This document shows, in pieces, positions 39,698 through 48,917 of a stretch of 64,000 nt of DNA. Position 1 is the first letter of the stretch; every line of letters starts with the position of its first letter. This DNA is from Leptolyngbyaceae cyanobacterium. GTDB lineage: Bacteria; Cyanobacteriota; Cyanobacteriia; Cyanobacteriales; Aerosakkonemataceae. Made by a program: the position numbers and the translations under genes. The DNA is taken from positions 62,001-126,000 of the forward strand of contig DATNQN010000108.1 of NCBI GenBank assembly GCA_036703985.1. The letters are read 5' to 3'. Under the pieces are notes generated by a model. It saw nothing but the letters and a program-made list of their open reading frames with translations, was not told where the DNA came from and made no database searches.

Positions 39698-41809
39698 ATG
39701 AAAATTTTTCAAAAAAACCGTAAATTCTGGGGGTTAGCCGCATCAGTAGCAGCTTCCCTCGCGTTGGCGGGTGGCATTCAGCCGACTAACGCAACTTTAG
39801 ATGACCAAAATCAAAATCCCTCGCCAGAAATCATCGTAGCACAAACGCCATCAAGTAATGCACAGATAGCAAATAACGATCGCCAACCTCAAACAATTCA
39901 AAAAGCAGAAGCTTGGTTATTAATTCCCATCTTGGTAGCAGCTGGCGTCGTGATATTTGTTCCCTTATTCTTTGGGGGTTTAGTTGTCATTAGCGAACGA
40001 GAAGTAGGGATTGTCGTCAAGAAATTTACCATTGCCGGTCGCGCACTTCCGCCCGGTCGTTTGATCGCCTTAAATGGAGAAGCTGGTTATCAAGCTGATA
40101 CCCTAGCACCCGGTTGGCACTGGGGTTATTGGCCCTGGCAATACTCGGTTCGCAAAGAAACTGTGACGGTAGTTCCGCAAGGAGAAATTGCGCTTTTAGT
40201 AGCAGCAGATGGCGTTCCCATTCCACCAGAACGCATCTTAGGAAAAGTCGTAGAATGCGATAACTTTCAAAATGCCCGAAAATTCCTCACCAACGGTGGC
40301 GAAAAAGGTCGTCAGTTAGGCTTTTTAACTGCTGGTACTCACCGGATTAACACCGCTTTGTTCAAAGTAATTACTGCTGCGAATGCCATCAAACATGGCA
40401 TGGCTGCGGAACAATTGCGAGTTTACACGGTAGCATCCGACCGAGTAGGCATTGTCATTACTTTAGACGGCGTTCCCATCCAAGAAGGAGAAATAGCTGG
40501 CCCAGTTGTAGCCGATCACAATAACTTCCAAAACGGTCAGAAATTCATCCAAGCAGGGGGAAGAAGAGGTTTGCAAGAACAAATTCTCTTATCTGGTTCT
40601 TGGAACTTAAATCCTTGGTTCGTACAAGTAGAACAAGTGCCGATGACGGAAATTCCGATCGGCTATGTTGGCGTGGTAATTTCTTATGTAGGCAAAGCGC
40701 ACGAAGATGTCAGCGGCGCATCTTTCACCCACGGCGATTTAGTGCGTCCCGGACATAAAGGGGTGTGGACGGAACCGCTTTACCCCGGCAAACATCCGGT
40801 GAATACTCGCATTATGAAAGTAGAATTAGTGCCGACAACTAATATAGTATTGAACTGGTCGGCACGCACGGAAAGACATAATTACGATTCAAAATTAGCT
40901 TCTTTAACCGTGCGTTCTACTGATGGTTTTGCTTTTGATTTAGAAGTTGCTCAAATTATTCACGTCGGTGCTTTAGATGCGCCAAAAGTGATTTCTCGCG
41001 TTGGCGCAATGCAGAATTTGGTAGATCATGTATTAGAACCAACGATTGGTAATTACTTCCGCAATTCCGCCCAAGCTTACACGGTGTTAGATTTCTTAAG
41101 TGCTAGAACTGAACGACAAGCGGAAGCATCCGAGTATATTAGAACAGCTTTGCTGAGTTATGATGTGCAGGCGATCGATACTTTAATTGGTGATATTCAA
41201 CCGCCAGCACAGTTGATGCAAACTCAGACCGATCGCAAAATTGCCGAAGAACAACGCAAAACCTTTGAAGTGCAACAAATGGCACAAACACAACGGCAAC
41301 AACTGGTGAGGGAAACTGCTTTAGCTGATATTCAAGAAGAAATGGTGAAAGCAGAACAAAGCGTCAGCATTGCCGAACAAAAAGCCAATGCACAGATCAA
41401 ACAAGCAACCGGTGAAGCTGAATCTACTAAACTAAAAGCGATTGCCGAAGCTGATGCAATTCGCGCCACTGGTACTGCTAAAGCCGATACTTACCACGCT
41501 GGTGTGGAAGCATTAGGATCGCAAGGTTACACGGCGATGCAGTTAATGCAAATTATCGGCGATCGTAAAGTGCGTTTAATTCCCGATATCTTAGTTAACG
41601 GTAGCAACGGCGGTAACGGTTTAGTTGATGGTTTGCTAACCATGTTGTTATGGAATCAATCAGGTAGTAAATCGAATAACGGTACACCGACTGTTCCTCC
41701 CCAAGCTGGGGAATCAACATTACCTAAATCAGACAACGTTCCGGTAATTCCCGTTGAGTTTTTACCAGAACCAGAAAAAGGTAAACCTAAACCGTCAAAT
41801 AATCGATAA
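39698..41809 (+). CDS. SPFH/flotillin-like membrane protein
   Basis: A 703-aa protein: N-terminal signal-like segment (about 10-33), membrane helix (about 73-97), an extended insert, an SPFH/band 7 domain (roughly 370-530) and an Ala/Glu/Gln-rich coiled coil (about 530-630) with the AEAxx heptads of flotillins, then a Pro-rich tail. Such proteins scaffold membrane microdomains. Unusually, two homologous segments precede the SPFH domain (DGVPIPPERILGKVV...NFQN and DGVPIQEGEIAGPVV...NFQN), an internal duplication. I prefer ATG 39698 over 39686 because GAGGG (39681-39685) then has normal spacing. A hairpin follows the stop. Confidence 0.85.
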   Translation: MKIFQKNRKFWGLAASVAASLALAGGIQPTNATLDDQNQNPSPEIIVAQTPSSNAQIANNDRQPQTIQKAEAWLLIPILVAAGVVIFVPLFFGGLVVISEREVGIVVKKFTIAGRALPPGRLIALNGEAGYQADTLAPGWHWGYWPWQYSVRKETVTVVPQGEIALLVAADGVPIPPERILGKVVECDNFQNARKFLTNGGEKGRQLGFLTAGTHRINTALFKVITAANAIKHGMAAEQLRVYTVASDRVGIVITLDGVPIQEGEIAGPVVADHNNFQNGQKFIQAGGRRGLQEQILLSGSWNLNPWFVQVEQVPMTEIPIGYVGVVISYVGKAHEDVSGASFTHGDLVRPGHKGVWTEPLYPGKHPVNTRIMKVELVPTTNIVLNWSARTERHNYDSKLASLTVRSTDGFAFDLEVAQIIHVGALDAPKVISRVGAMQNLVDHVLEPTIGNYFRNSAQAYTVLDFLSARTERQAEASEYIRTALLSYDVQAIDTLIGDIQPPAQLMQTQTDRKIAEEQRKTFEVQQMAQTQRQQLVRETALADIQEEMVKAEQSVSIAEQKANAQIKQATGEAESTKLKAIAEADAIRATGTAKADTYHAGVEALGSQGYTAMQLMQIIGDRKVRLIPDILVNGSNGGNGLVDGLLTMLLWNQSGSKSNNGTPTVPPQAGESTLPKSDNVPVIPVEFLPEPEKGKPKPSNNR

Positions 41810-41828
41810 GTTCCTGGGTCGATCGAAT

Positions 41829-41857
41829 AAGTAAGGTGGGAGAGTCTCACCTTACTT
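41829..41857 (+). terminator. Terminator-like hairpin after the SPFH gene
   Basis: Arms AAGTAAGGTG and CACCTTACTT (10 bp) with a 9-base loop, 20 bases after the stop codon. Only a weak T-run follows, so bidirectional use for the convergent gene at 41888 is also possible. Confidence 0.55.
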
Positions 41858-41887
41858 GTTGTAAGGTAAATTGCGGCCTTGCAAATA

Positions 41888-42439
41888 TCACAACAAATCC
41901 TGTAAAAAAGCTGTTAATTCAGTCCGTCCTTCTTGAGTAATTAAGTTATAAATAACTTCTGCTTGTCCGTTGGGAGTGTAGAATCGATAAAATCGATGAT
42001 CTTCTCCAATTCGCCGCACGTAAATGAGGGGAACACCAACAGAAGAGAGGAATTTAGCTTTTTTGCGATCGCGCACCTGTGTATCTAGCAAATCATGGTA
42101 GTGAGATTGACATTCGACAACTAACTTGGCTTTGCGGGTAGCACGATAGCCTCGTTCTATTACGGTGATGTCTACTTTGGAACTAACTAAAAATTGCCAG
42201 TCATCTTTTGGTAGCCAACGATTTTCAGGACGGCGACAGATTACTTCTAGTGGGACTTGGGGACAGTAGCGAAAGCGATCGCCTAATACCATTTCCAGAA
42301 TATCCATAATTACCATTTCCAATTCGTTCACGATTTCGCCGCTTTGGAAGTAGACGAAAGTTTGTAGCGAGTCATCATCGCTATTGTCAATGGGAGAAAG
42401 TTCGTCGTCTGCGAAAAGACTAAGTTGATAGGCTCTCAT
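41888..42439 (-). CDS. DUF2726-like nuclease-fold protein
   Basis: A 183-aa protein. The centre has the features of the DUF2726 family, which has a restriction-endonuclease-like fold: KVDITVI followed by KLVVECQSHYHD and the RDRKKAKFLSSVGVPLIYVR segment (Asp, Glu and the RDxxK helix). No partner domains. DNA cleavage is possible but unproven. AGGA precedes the ATG. It diverges from the large STAND gene at 42609. Confidence 0.7.
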   Translation of the reverse strand: MRAYQLSLFADDELSPIDNSDDDSLQTFVYFQSGEIVNELEMVIMDILEMVLGDRFRYCPQVPLEVICRRPENRWLPKDDWQFLVSSKVDITVIERGYRATRKAKLVVECQSHYHDLLDTQVRDRKKAKFLSSVGVPLIYVRRIGEDHRFYRFYTPNGQAEVIYNLITQEGRTELTAFLQDLL

Positions 42440-42608
42440 AGAGTGAATCCTTAAACGCTAATGATTTAAGCCTATAGAGAGTGAACTATGTTTCTCCAGA
42501 GTAGATTGGTGAAGATAATTAAGTTCCCCAAACTTCCCCAATTTTGCCTTTCAGTTACATCTGCTAGCAGGTTAATCTAAGAACAATACAAATGAACTAA
42601 CTGGTTAG

Positions 42609-45600
42609 ATGGCTCAAAAACGTAAACCCCGTAGCGTGCAGGCTACTGAAGCAGGGCTGAAAATACTTAAAGAATTCAAAGCTGCTAATCGTGACAGCGA
42701 AGGGCAGCGGCTCACTTTGCAGCGTATCGCGGATAAAGCAGGCGTAGATCCGAAGACCTTCAAGACCTTCTTCTACGGTGGTGGGGTCGATCCGGAGTCG
42801 GCATCTGCGATCTGTGAAAAGGCTTTTGGCTTAAAAGTGACAGATATTGTTGGAGTCGAAGCATGGAACCAGGTTACTTCAAAGCCAAAATCTCAAAATC
42901 CAGAATATTCAGGAGTAGTAGACAATCCAGCCTTGGGAACTCAGACAACTCTCAAACATCACAACAATACACCAAATAGCGGTGCTGTTGAGTTTGTTGG
43001 GCGTAGTAAGCAACTTTCGGAATTGCATCAACTTTTAGAGCAGAACAATCAAGTTGTAATTGCCGCGATCGCTGGTATGGGCGGTGTTGGCAAAACTGAA
43101 CTGGCTATTCAGTATGCTAAAGAGCATAAAGACACATATAAAGGTGGTATTTGCTGGTTATATCCAAAACGCGGAGATATCGGCGGTCAAATTGTCGAAT
43201 TTGCGATTACTCATTTTCAAAACTTGATCTTGCCCAAGGGACTGACATTAGCTGGCCAAGTCGAATTCTGCTGGCAACATTGGGCTGAAGGTCAAGTGCT
43301 AATTGTTATTGATGATGTTGTTGATTATAAGCAAATTAAGCCTTATTTGCCCTCTGAATCTCGCTTTAAAGTATTGTTTACAACACGGGAAAAGTTTCCA
43401 AAGCCTCTTGTACGCTTGGATTTAGATGTATTAAAACCGAGAGGCGCTTTTGATCTACTCAAGTCCTTGGTTGGTCGAGACAGGCTCAAACGAGAACCTT
43501 GGGTTGCAAGAAAGCTGTGTAAGTGGCTAGGTTATTTGCCTTTAGGCTTGGAATTAGTGGGGCACTACTTAGCGCAAGATGAAAATTTATCTTTAGCAGA
43601 AATGTTGCGCCGATTGGAGCGCAAACGCTTAAGACATCATGCTTTGGAAAATCCAGAACCGACTATGACGGCTCAACTAGGAGTTGCTGATGCTTTTGAG
43701 TTGAGTTGGGAACGCTTGGATGAAACTGCACAGCGTTTAGGCTGTCATCTGAGTTTGTATGCACTAGCTCCTATTCCTTGGAAACCGAATGAATTACAGA
43801 TTGTAGTGAGTGAAGAAGATGAAAAAGTTATCAAAGAAGCATTAGAAGCGCAGGGAATTACACCGGAAATATTAGAAGAACTGGCAAACTCAATAGAAGC
43901 TACAGAGGAAGCAAAAAATAAGCTAGTCCGAATGAATTTGTTACAACCTTGCGGTTATGGTACTTACCGTCTGCATCAACTTATCAGAGAATTTTTGCGA
44001 GAAAAGCTAGAGACGCTACCAGACGCAGAAGAATTGAAATGTTATTTTGTAAAATTTATGGTAGAAATTGCAAAACATATACCAAGTCCGCCAAATCATA
44101 ATGATAGATTAACTATTACTTCTCTTATTCCCCATTTTGAAGAAGTCATTGAAGAAATGACAAATTATCTGGCAAACTCAGACTTTGGCTATCTTTTCAC
44201 TCTTGTAATTTCTTTTTATGAAAACCAATGTTTGTACTTATTTGCAGAGCAGTGGTGTTATAAATTACGCAAAAAGGGACAAGATCGTTTTCAGGGAGAT
44301 AATCTTTTTGTGGCTTTTGTTCAAAAAAGGTTAGCGCTAATCTTAAGATTGCAAGGACGGTATAGTGAATCAGAAACTATTTACAAAATGTTGATTGAAT
44401 TTTTCAAAACTCGTAGTGATGATCGTCATATCTATTTGCTAGTTACTCAATACGAGCTTGCCTTAGTTTACATACAGCAAGATCGTTTTGATGAAGCTGA
44501 AGCAACATTAAAGAAATGTTTAAATGATGTAAATCAAACAAATATTTACTCGTATTTAGATAACGAATTTAATGATTTAGTCGAAGTATATCAAAACCAA
44601 GAATATTTGAATTACGCTGGAAATTTGTCTATCAAAGATTCATCCTATACAAAAGATGCTAAAGATAAAGAGCCTCATATATTGATTAGTGTTTTAAATA
44701 GTCTAGGAAATTTGTATCAAGAGCAAGGTCGGTATCCGGAAGCTGAACTTTTACTAAAGAAAAGCCTAGATTTTGCTAAAAATTTATTAGGCGAGAATCA
44801 CGTAAGTATTGCTGTTTATCAAAATAACTTAGCGCATCTTTACAAACTTCAAGGAAAATATGAAGAGGCTAAATATTTATTTGCTCAATCTCTAGATATA
44901 CTTAAATCCTTTTGGGGTGAAAATCATCCACAGCTAGCCTATATTCTCAGCAATCTAGGAAATCTATATAGTTTGCAAGGCATTCCAGATCAAGCTGAAT
45001 CATTCTTTAAGCAGGCTTTACAGATGAGAAAAAATTTTTTAGGCGAAAATCATCTTGACTATGCTGCTAGTCTCAATGATTTGGGTTTGCTTTATACAGA
45101 ACTAGGTCGTTATAAAGCTGCCAAACCGTTGCTTTTAAAATCATTAGAAATAAAAGAAAACTTAATAGGTAAAAGGCATTTGGATTATGCCATCAGTTTG
45201 AATAACTTAGGGATGCTCTACTTTTTCCAACAACAACTTGCAAAGGCAGAACCGTTGTATTTAGAATCTTTGCAGATAAGAATAGAAATCTTAGGCGAAG
45301 AACATCCTGATGTTGCATCTACTTTACATAACTTAGCAGAATTGTATTCCTATCAAGAAAGATTTGATGAAGCAGAGGCGTTTTGGAAAAAAGCTTTGGA
45401 CATCGCCTTTAGGACTTTAGGAGACAACCACCCTGATACTGTTTTGTACCAACAAATGCTGCAATTTCTACCCCTTATTCGCACTATACCTATTGAATTA
45501 AAACAGAAAATGATGTCTGAATATCTTGATATATTTAATAAACATCCTATGTTAAAAAAGCTTTCAAAAGCAAGAAGAAAAGCCCAAGGTTTTGGAAAGC

Positions 45601-45986
45601 AACCTGGTGTTTCAATTATCAAAGGTATTCAAAGTAAGGATATTCTTCAAAGCCCAAATTTCACCAATTACCTTGTCCCAATAGCTCAAAGGATATTTTC
45701 TCAATTAAGCAACCACATTAAGAAGCAAGCAACTGAAGGTTATCAGAAATTAGGCAAGGGCATTGTCTTGATTGAAGTACAAAGCTCCTATGATGAGCTT
45801 CGGATAAGTTATCGAGAACAAGAAGATTGTGTTAAAGCATCTCAAAATGCTCCTAGTGAGATGTGGAATTCAGTACTGATGTATTTAGATATGTACAACC
45901 CTGAAGATAATTTTATTGTTTTGATTGTAGATCCATTAGAAAATCCGGGGACAAATACTTGCCATCACTATATGTTACCTTTTTAA
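42609..45986 (+). CDS. STAND ATPase: HTH-like domain, NB-ARC and TPR repeats
   Basis: An 1125-aa protein. Residues about 1-85 form a small helical DNA-binding-like domain (LTLQRIADKAGVDPKTFKTFF). An NB-ARC NTPase follows (about 125-450): FVGR, P-loop GMGGVGKT at 156-163, Walker B VLIVIDDV, sensor FTTRE, and a winged-helix part. Kinesin-light-chain-type TPRs with 42-residue spacing (ALYTELGRY and GENHPD-like motifs) run about 560-960. A C-terminal region (about 970-1125) has no recognised domain. STAND proteins act as ligand-triggered switches; in bacteria many act in signalling or anti-phage defence. Nearby BrnT/BrnA and nuclease-fold genes fit an accessory region. Confidence 0.88.
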   Translation: MAQKRKPRSVQATEAGLKILKEFKAANRDSEGQRLTLQRIADKAGVDPKTFKTFFYGGGVDPESASAICEKAFGLKVTDIVGVEAWNQVTSKPKSQNPEYSGVVDNPALGTQTTLKHHNNTPNSGAVEFVGRSKQLSELHQLLEQNNQVVIAAIAGMGGVGKTELAIQYAKEHKDTYKGGICWLYPKRGDIGGQIVEFAITHFQNLILPKGLTLAGQVEFCWQHWAEGQVLIVIDDVVDYKQIKPYLPSESRFKVLFTTREKFPKPLVRLDLDVLKPRGAFDLLKSLVGRDRLKREPWVARKLCKWLGYLPLGLELVGHYLAQDENLSLAEMLRRLERKRLRHHALENPEPTMTAQLGVADAFELSWERLDETAQRLGCHLSLYALAPIPWKPNELQIVVSEEDEKVIKEALEAQGITPEILEELANSIEATEEAKNKLVRMNLLQPCGYGTYRLHQLIREFLREKLETLPDAEELKCYFVKFMVEIAKHIPSPPNHNDRLTITSLIPHFEEVIEEMTNYLANSDFGYLFTLVISFYENQCLYLFAEQWCYKLRKKGQDRFQGDNLFVAFVQKRLALILRLQGRYSESETIYKMLIEFFKTRSDDRHIYLLVTQYELALVYIQQDRFDEAEATLKKCLNDVNQTNIYSYLDNEFNDLVEVYQNQEYLNYAGNLSIKDSSYTKDAKDKEPHILISVLNSLGNLYQEQGRYPEAELLLKKSLDFAKNLLGENHVSIAVYQNNLAHLYKLQGKYEEAKYLFAQSLDILKSFWGENHPQLAYILSNLGNLYSLQGIPDQAESFFKQALQMRKNFLGENHLDYAASLNDLGLLYTELGRYKAAKPLLLKSLEIKENLIGKRHLDYAISLNNLGMLYFFQQQLAKAEPLYLESLQIRIEILGEEHPDVASTLHNLAELYSYQERFDEAEAFWKKALDIAFRTLGDNHPDTVLYQQMLQFLPLIRTIPIELKQKMMSEYLDIFNKHPMLKKLSKARRKAQGFGKQPGVSIIKGIQSKDILQSPNFTNYLVPIAQRIFSQLSNHIKKQATEGYQKLGKGIVLIEVQSSYDELRISYREQEDCVKASQNAPSEMWNSVLMYLDMYNPEDNFIVLIVDPLENPGTNTCHHYMLPF

Positions 45987-46087
45987 TAGAAGATTAAAAG
46001 TAAATTTGGGGAGAAATGCGATCGCGCTTTTCCCATCTCAGAAAATAGATTAGTTATCAATGTCAATAGAATGCGATCGTACTTTGG

Positions 46088-46366
46088 TTAAACTACCTGT
46101 TTACCACCACTACTTTCGATATAACGCCGTAACACCGAATTAATCGTAGTTCTGTACTCTGCACTTTGCTCTCGAAACCATGCCATCACATCAGCATCTA
46201 GCTGAATCAAATTACGCGCTTGTCCTGCTGGTACTCTCAGCGTAGCATTCTCAAAAAACTCATCAGTCAGGGGTGGAATATCGGAGTAATCGATATCCTC
46301 ATCATTCATCGCCTCTAGCGCCGCCCAATAAGTACGAGAGGTATTGTTGGAATCGTTGACGCTCAT
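46088..46366 (-). CDS. brnA: BrnA family antitoxin
   Basis: A 92-aa protein with the BrnA pattern SDIPPLTDEFF and a C-terminal ribbon-helix-helix-type segment (LIQLDADVMAWFREQSAEY, then INSVLRRYIES). It neutralises BrnT and represses the operon in characterised systems. Its start overlaps the end of the toxin gene by 65 bases. A later ATG at 46309 would leave an 8-base overlap, but family similarity extends upstream of it and AAAGG precedes 46366, so I keep the longer form. Confidence 0.88.
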   Translation of the reverse strand: MSVNDSNNTSRTYWAALEAMNDEDIDYSDIPPLTDEFFENATLRVPAGQARNLIQLDADVMAWFREQSAEYRTTINSVLRRYIESSGGKQVV

Positions 46367-46607
46367 ATCGGTTAGCCTTTCGTGCTGATATGATCCGAAT
46401 TATATCATCTTGCCTTTCTGTCCAGACAACAACCGCTACACCGTTTTGCAAAAAGCCGATTCCGATCCAGCGATCCTCGCCATAGTCAGTACGCTCATCA
46501 AGCTCACTTAGCATTGGGCCATCAAATATCTGAGGAACATCTGCGAAATCAATCCGATGTTTGGCAATATTTTCCGATCTCTTCGCTTCGTCCCATTCAA
46601 ACTGCAT
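46302..46607 (-). CDS. brnT: BrnT family toxin
   Basis: A 101-aa RelE-like ribonuclease toxin of the type II BrnT/BrnA system. The signature FEWDEAKRSENIAKHRIDF is at the N-terminus, followed by GFLQNGVAVVVWTERQDDIIRIISARKANRYER. It is translated first and overlaps the antitoxin gene. All family motifs are present, so it looks intact. Confidence 0.9.
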   Translation of the reverse strand: MQFEWDEAKRSENIAKHRIDFADVPQIFDGPMLSELDERTDYGEDRWIGIGFLQNGVAVVVWTERQDDIIRIISARKANRYERQRFQQYLSYLLGGARGDE

Positions 46608-46677
46608 GGAGGCTAGATAGATGCTAACTAGTCTGTAAATTTATGATAAATGATTTGGCAGCTACACAAATACTAGC

Positions 46678-46692
46678 AGAAACCGGGTTTCT
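46678..46692. repeat. AGAAACCGGGTTTCT palindrome, copy 4
   Basis: Single unit of the dispersed palindrome, located between the BrnT gene and the UbiB-like kinase gene, 16 bases after the latter's stop codon. Confidence 0.75.
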
Positions 46693-46708
46693 AACCACTC
46701 AAACCATA

Positions 46709-48385
46709 TTACGATCGCAACCTTCCCGATCGCAAAATACTAATAATCAACCACAAGCCCAAAAAACTCGCCACCGCAAACAAAGCAGTACTTAAAAATG
46801 ATAACTGACTCGTCTGCGCTTTAGTAGAAATAATCGCTGCCCCCATAATCAGGGAACCAACTACAATACTAAATGATAATCGATTAGCCGAATCATCTAA
46901 ACTGCGGCGCAAGCCATCCACTTCTGGCACAGTTATATTCCATTTTAAAGTTTCCGAAGTAATTCGTTCTAACAATAACTCTACTTGGCGAGGAGATTCC
47001 AGCGACAAACTCTTGATGTCTAACGCAGTTCTCAACAGAGTTTGCACCGGGTTATCTCCTAACAACTGTCGCCTAAATAAATCTGTTAGTAAAGGCTTAA
47101 TTTCATCTAACAGGTTAACTCCGGGATCGAAAGTACGTCCTGCACCTTCTAAATTAGCAATTGTTTTAGCATACAAACCCATATTGCTGGGTAACCGAAT
47201 TCTATTATCCCTAGCAAGTTGCAGCACTTCATAAAATACTTGACTGAAATTTATTTCTGACAAACTGCGATTGTAATATTTTCTCAGCATTCGGTCATAA
47301 TCATTTTCCAAATCTGCTAAATTGGTTGCTTCCGCTGATTCGGCTAGTTGCAAAGTTAATTGAGTGCAACGTTGGGCATCCATATTCACAATTGCCAACA
47401 TCATTTCCGTTAAAATGCGCTGGCTGCGGGGGTCTAAACGTCCCATCAAACCGCAATCCAGTAATGCAACTCGCCCATCTTTTAGATAGAAAATATTGCC
47501 GGGGTGGGGGTCAGCATGAAAAAGTCCATCAATAAAAAGTTGCTGAATAAAAGCGCGGAATAAAAGAGTCGTAACTTGTCGCCGTTTTTGAGCGGGAGAA
47601 AGTGCTTCTTTGCCGTTGTTATCATTACTTTCTGTGGTGAAAGTTGCTGATAAAAGCGGTACGCCATCCAGCCATTCTAAAACCAGCAATTTGTCAGTTG
47701 TTAAATCCCAATGAACTTCTGGTACTACCAATTGTTCGGGATCGAACCAACGGCTGGTAGACATATTTCGCCGCAGTTCGTCGGTGTAGCTGGCTTCTTT
47801 AGTAAAATGCAACTCATCGCGCAATGCAGTGGTAAATTCTTCAGCTAATCCTTTAAAATCATAAGTATGGCCGAAATCTGTGCGATCGACTAAATCGGCA
47901 ATGCCCCGAATTAAGCTAATATCTTGTTCTACCACGATATCAATGGCGGGACGCTGAAGTTTTAAGGCTACTTCTCTGCCATCTGCCAATACTGCTTTAT
48001 GAGTTTGGGCGATCGAACCTGCCGCAACTGCTCTAGGATTAATAGATGTAAAAACTTCTTCTAAAGGTTGTTTTAATTGTTGTCGCAGCACCACTTCAAT
48101 ATCTACCCAAGGTACTGGCGGTACGTCATCTTGCAGAGTAGATAATTCATCAATATAAGATGCTGGCAACAAGTCGGGACGAGTGCTTAAAAGTTGTCCT
48201 AGTTTAACATAAACTGGCCCTAATTCTATTAATATTTTGCGAAGAACGGCTGGGGGTGGTAGTTGAGGTGCATCTGGTTTTCCACCAGTCAGCAACCGCC
48301 GCATATATTCCCAACCGTTACCAAATACAACTTCGATAATTTCTCGTTGGCGAGAAACGCTTTGAGTTAAAAACATAATTTTCAT
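46709..48385 (-). CDS. ABC1/UbiB (AarF) family atypical kinase
   Basis: A 558-aa protein. KxGQ motif VKLGQLLSTRPDLLP in the N-terminal extension, the Ala-rich nucleotide loop VAAGSIAQTHKAVL, catalytic-type HADPHPGN, and metal-binding LLDCGLMG, then two C-terminal hydrophobic helices (about 505-550). This family is linked to prenylquinone metabolism; cyanobacteria and plastids have several members, also affecting plastoquinone or tocopherol. The length is normal. It is likely membrane-associated through the C-terminal hairpin. A second ATG three codons downstream is an equally possible start. Confidence 0.92.
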   Translation of the reverse strand: MKIMFLTQSVSRQREIIEVVFGNGWEYMRRLLTGGKPDAPQLPPPAVLRKILIELGPVYVKLGQLLSTRPDLLPASYIDELSTLQDDVPPVPWVDIEVVLRQQLKQPLEEVFTSINPRAVAAGSIAQTHKAVLADGREVALKLQRPAIDIVVEQDISLIRGIADLVDRTDFGHTYDFKGLAEEFTTALRDELHFTKEASYTDELRRNMSTSRWFDPEQLVVPEVHWDLTTDKLLVLEWLDGVPLLSATFTTESNDNNGKEALSPAQKRRQVTTLLFRAFIQQLFIDGLFHADPHPGNIFYLKDGRVALLDCGLMGRLDPRSQRILTEMMLAIVNMDAQRCTQLTLQLAESAEATNLADLENDYDRMLRKYYNRSLSEINFSQVFYEVLQLARDNRIRLPSNMGLYAKTIANLEGAGRTFDPGVNLLDEIKPLLTDLFRRQLLGDNPVQTLLRTALDIKSLSLESPRQVELLLERITSETLKWNITVPEVDGLRRSLDDSANRLSFSIVVGSLIMGAAIISTKAQTSQLSFLSTALFAVASFLGLWLIISILRSGRLRS

Positions 48386-48449
48386 TGTTATTTGTTATTT
48401 GTCATTTGCGATCGATGACGCATGGTTAAAAAAATAGTATTAGCTATTT

Positions 48450-48518
48450 GTTTGTAGTGAGGACTTTAGTCCTCTGCCCTTCTTAATCATATAAGAACTA
48501 AAGTCCTTACTACAAACT
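48450..48518. repeat. Inverted repeat, 21-base arms
   Basis: GTTTGTAGTGAGGACTTTAG with T (48450-48470) is repeated inverted at 48498-48518 with one mismatch, around a 27-base loop. It lies upstream of the UbiB-like gene start and downstream of the YidD gene stop (both minus strand). Looks like a dispersed non-coding palindrome; may form a terminator-like stem in the YidD transcript. Confidence 0.7.
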
Positions 48519-48539
48519 TCGGATATAATATCCCATTTA

Positions 48540-48836
48540 CTAAAGAGGTAAACAGCAGGGAAGAACGATGCACCCAAAACCAGCATTTGTTTGATTTGAG
48601 GTTAAAATTTTGCTGGCGGCTGTGCAATTTCTGAATCTTTGTAGGGAAGATTGCACCACTGAAACTAAACTTTGTTCGGTTAACGTGCGTTTCACATAAT
48701 CCGAACAAGATTCCCCACCGTATAATACTCGATGGGGACAAGCAAAACCCTTTTTGGGTGAAATATACTTTTGATAACCGCTAATGCAATTAATTAGTGT
48801 TACCTGGGCTACGGATTCAAATGTGCTGGTTTGCAT
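48540..48836 (-). CDS. yidD: YidD-like membrane protein insertion efficiency factor (variant)
   Basis: A 98-aa protein. GYQKYISPKKGFACPHR and YGGESCSDYVKR correspond to the YidD family pattern (YQKYISP, CRF..TCSxYA), with RFRNC as the C-terminal Cys. Standard YidD proteins assist membrane protein insertion with YidC. This is a diverged cyanobacterial form: the PTCS core is replaced by GGESCS. The frame is open back to 48878, but M48836 (MQTSTFESVA) gives the usual N-terminus with GGTGG upstream. Standalone gene between guanylyltransferase and UbiB-like genes. Confidence 0.7.
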   Translation of the reverse strand: MQTSTFESVAQVTLINCISGYQKYISPKKGFACPHRVLYGGESCSDYVKRTLTEQSLVSVVQSSLQRFRNCTAASKILTSNQTNAGFGCIVLPCCLPL

Positions 48837-48917
48837 AACAGCCACCAAGCAAAAAAAGGTACGGTTAAGTTGTATCAAACTGAGTCATGCTCTTCCATCT
48901 GTCAAGGGTTTTAGTTT

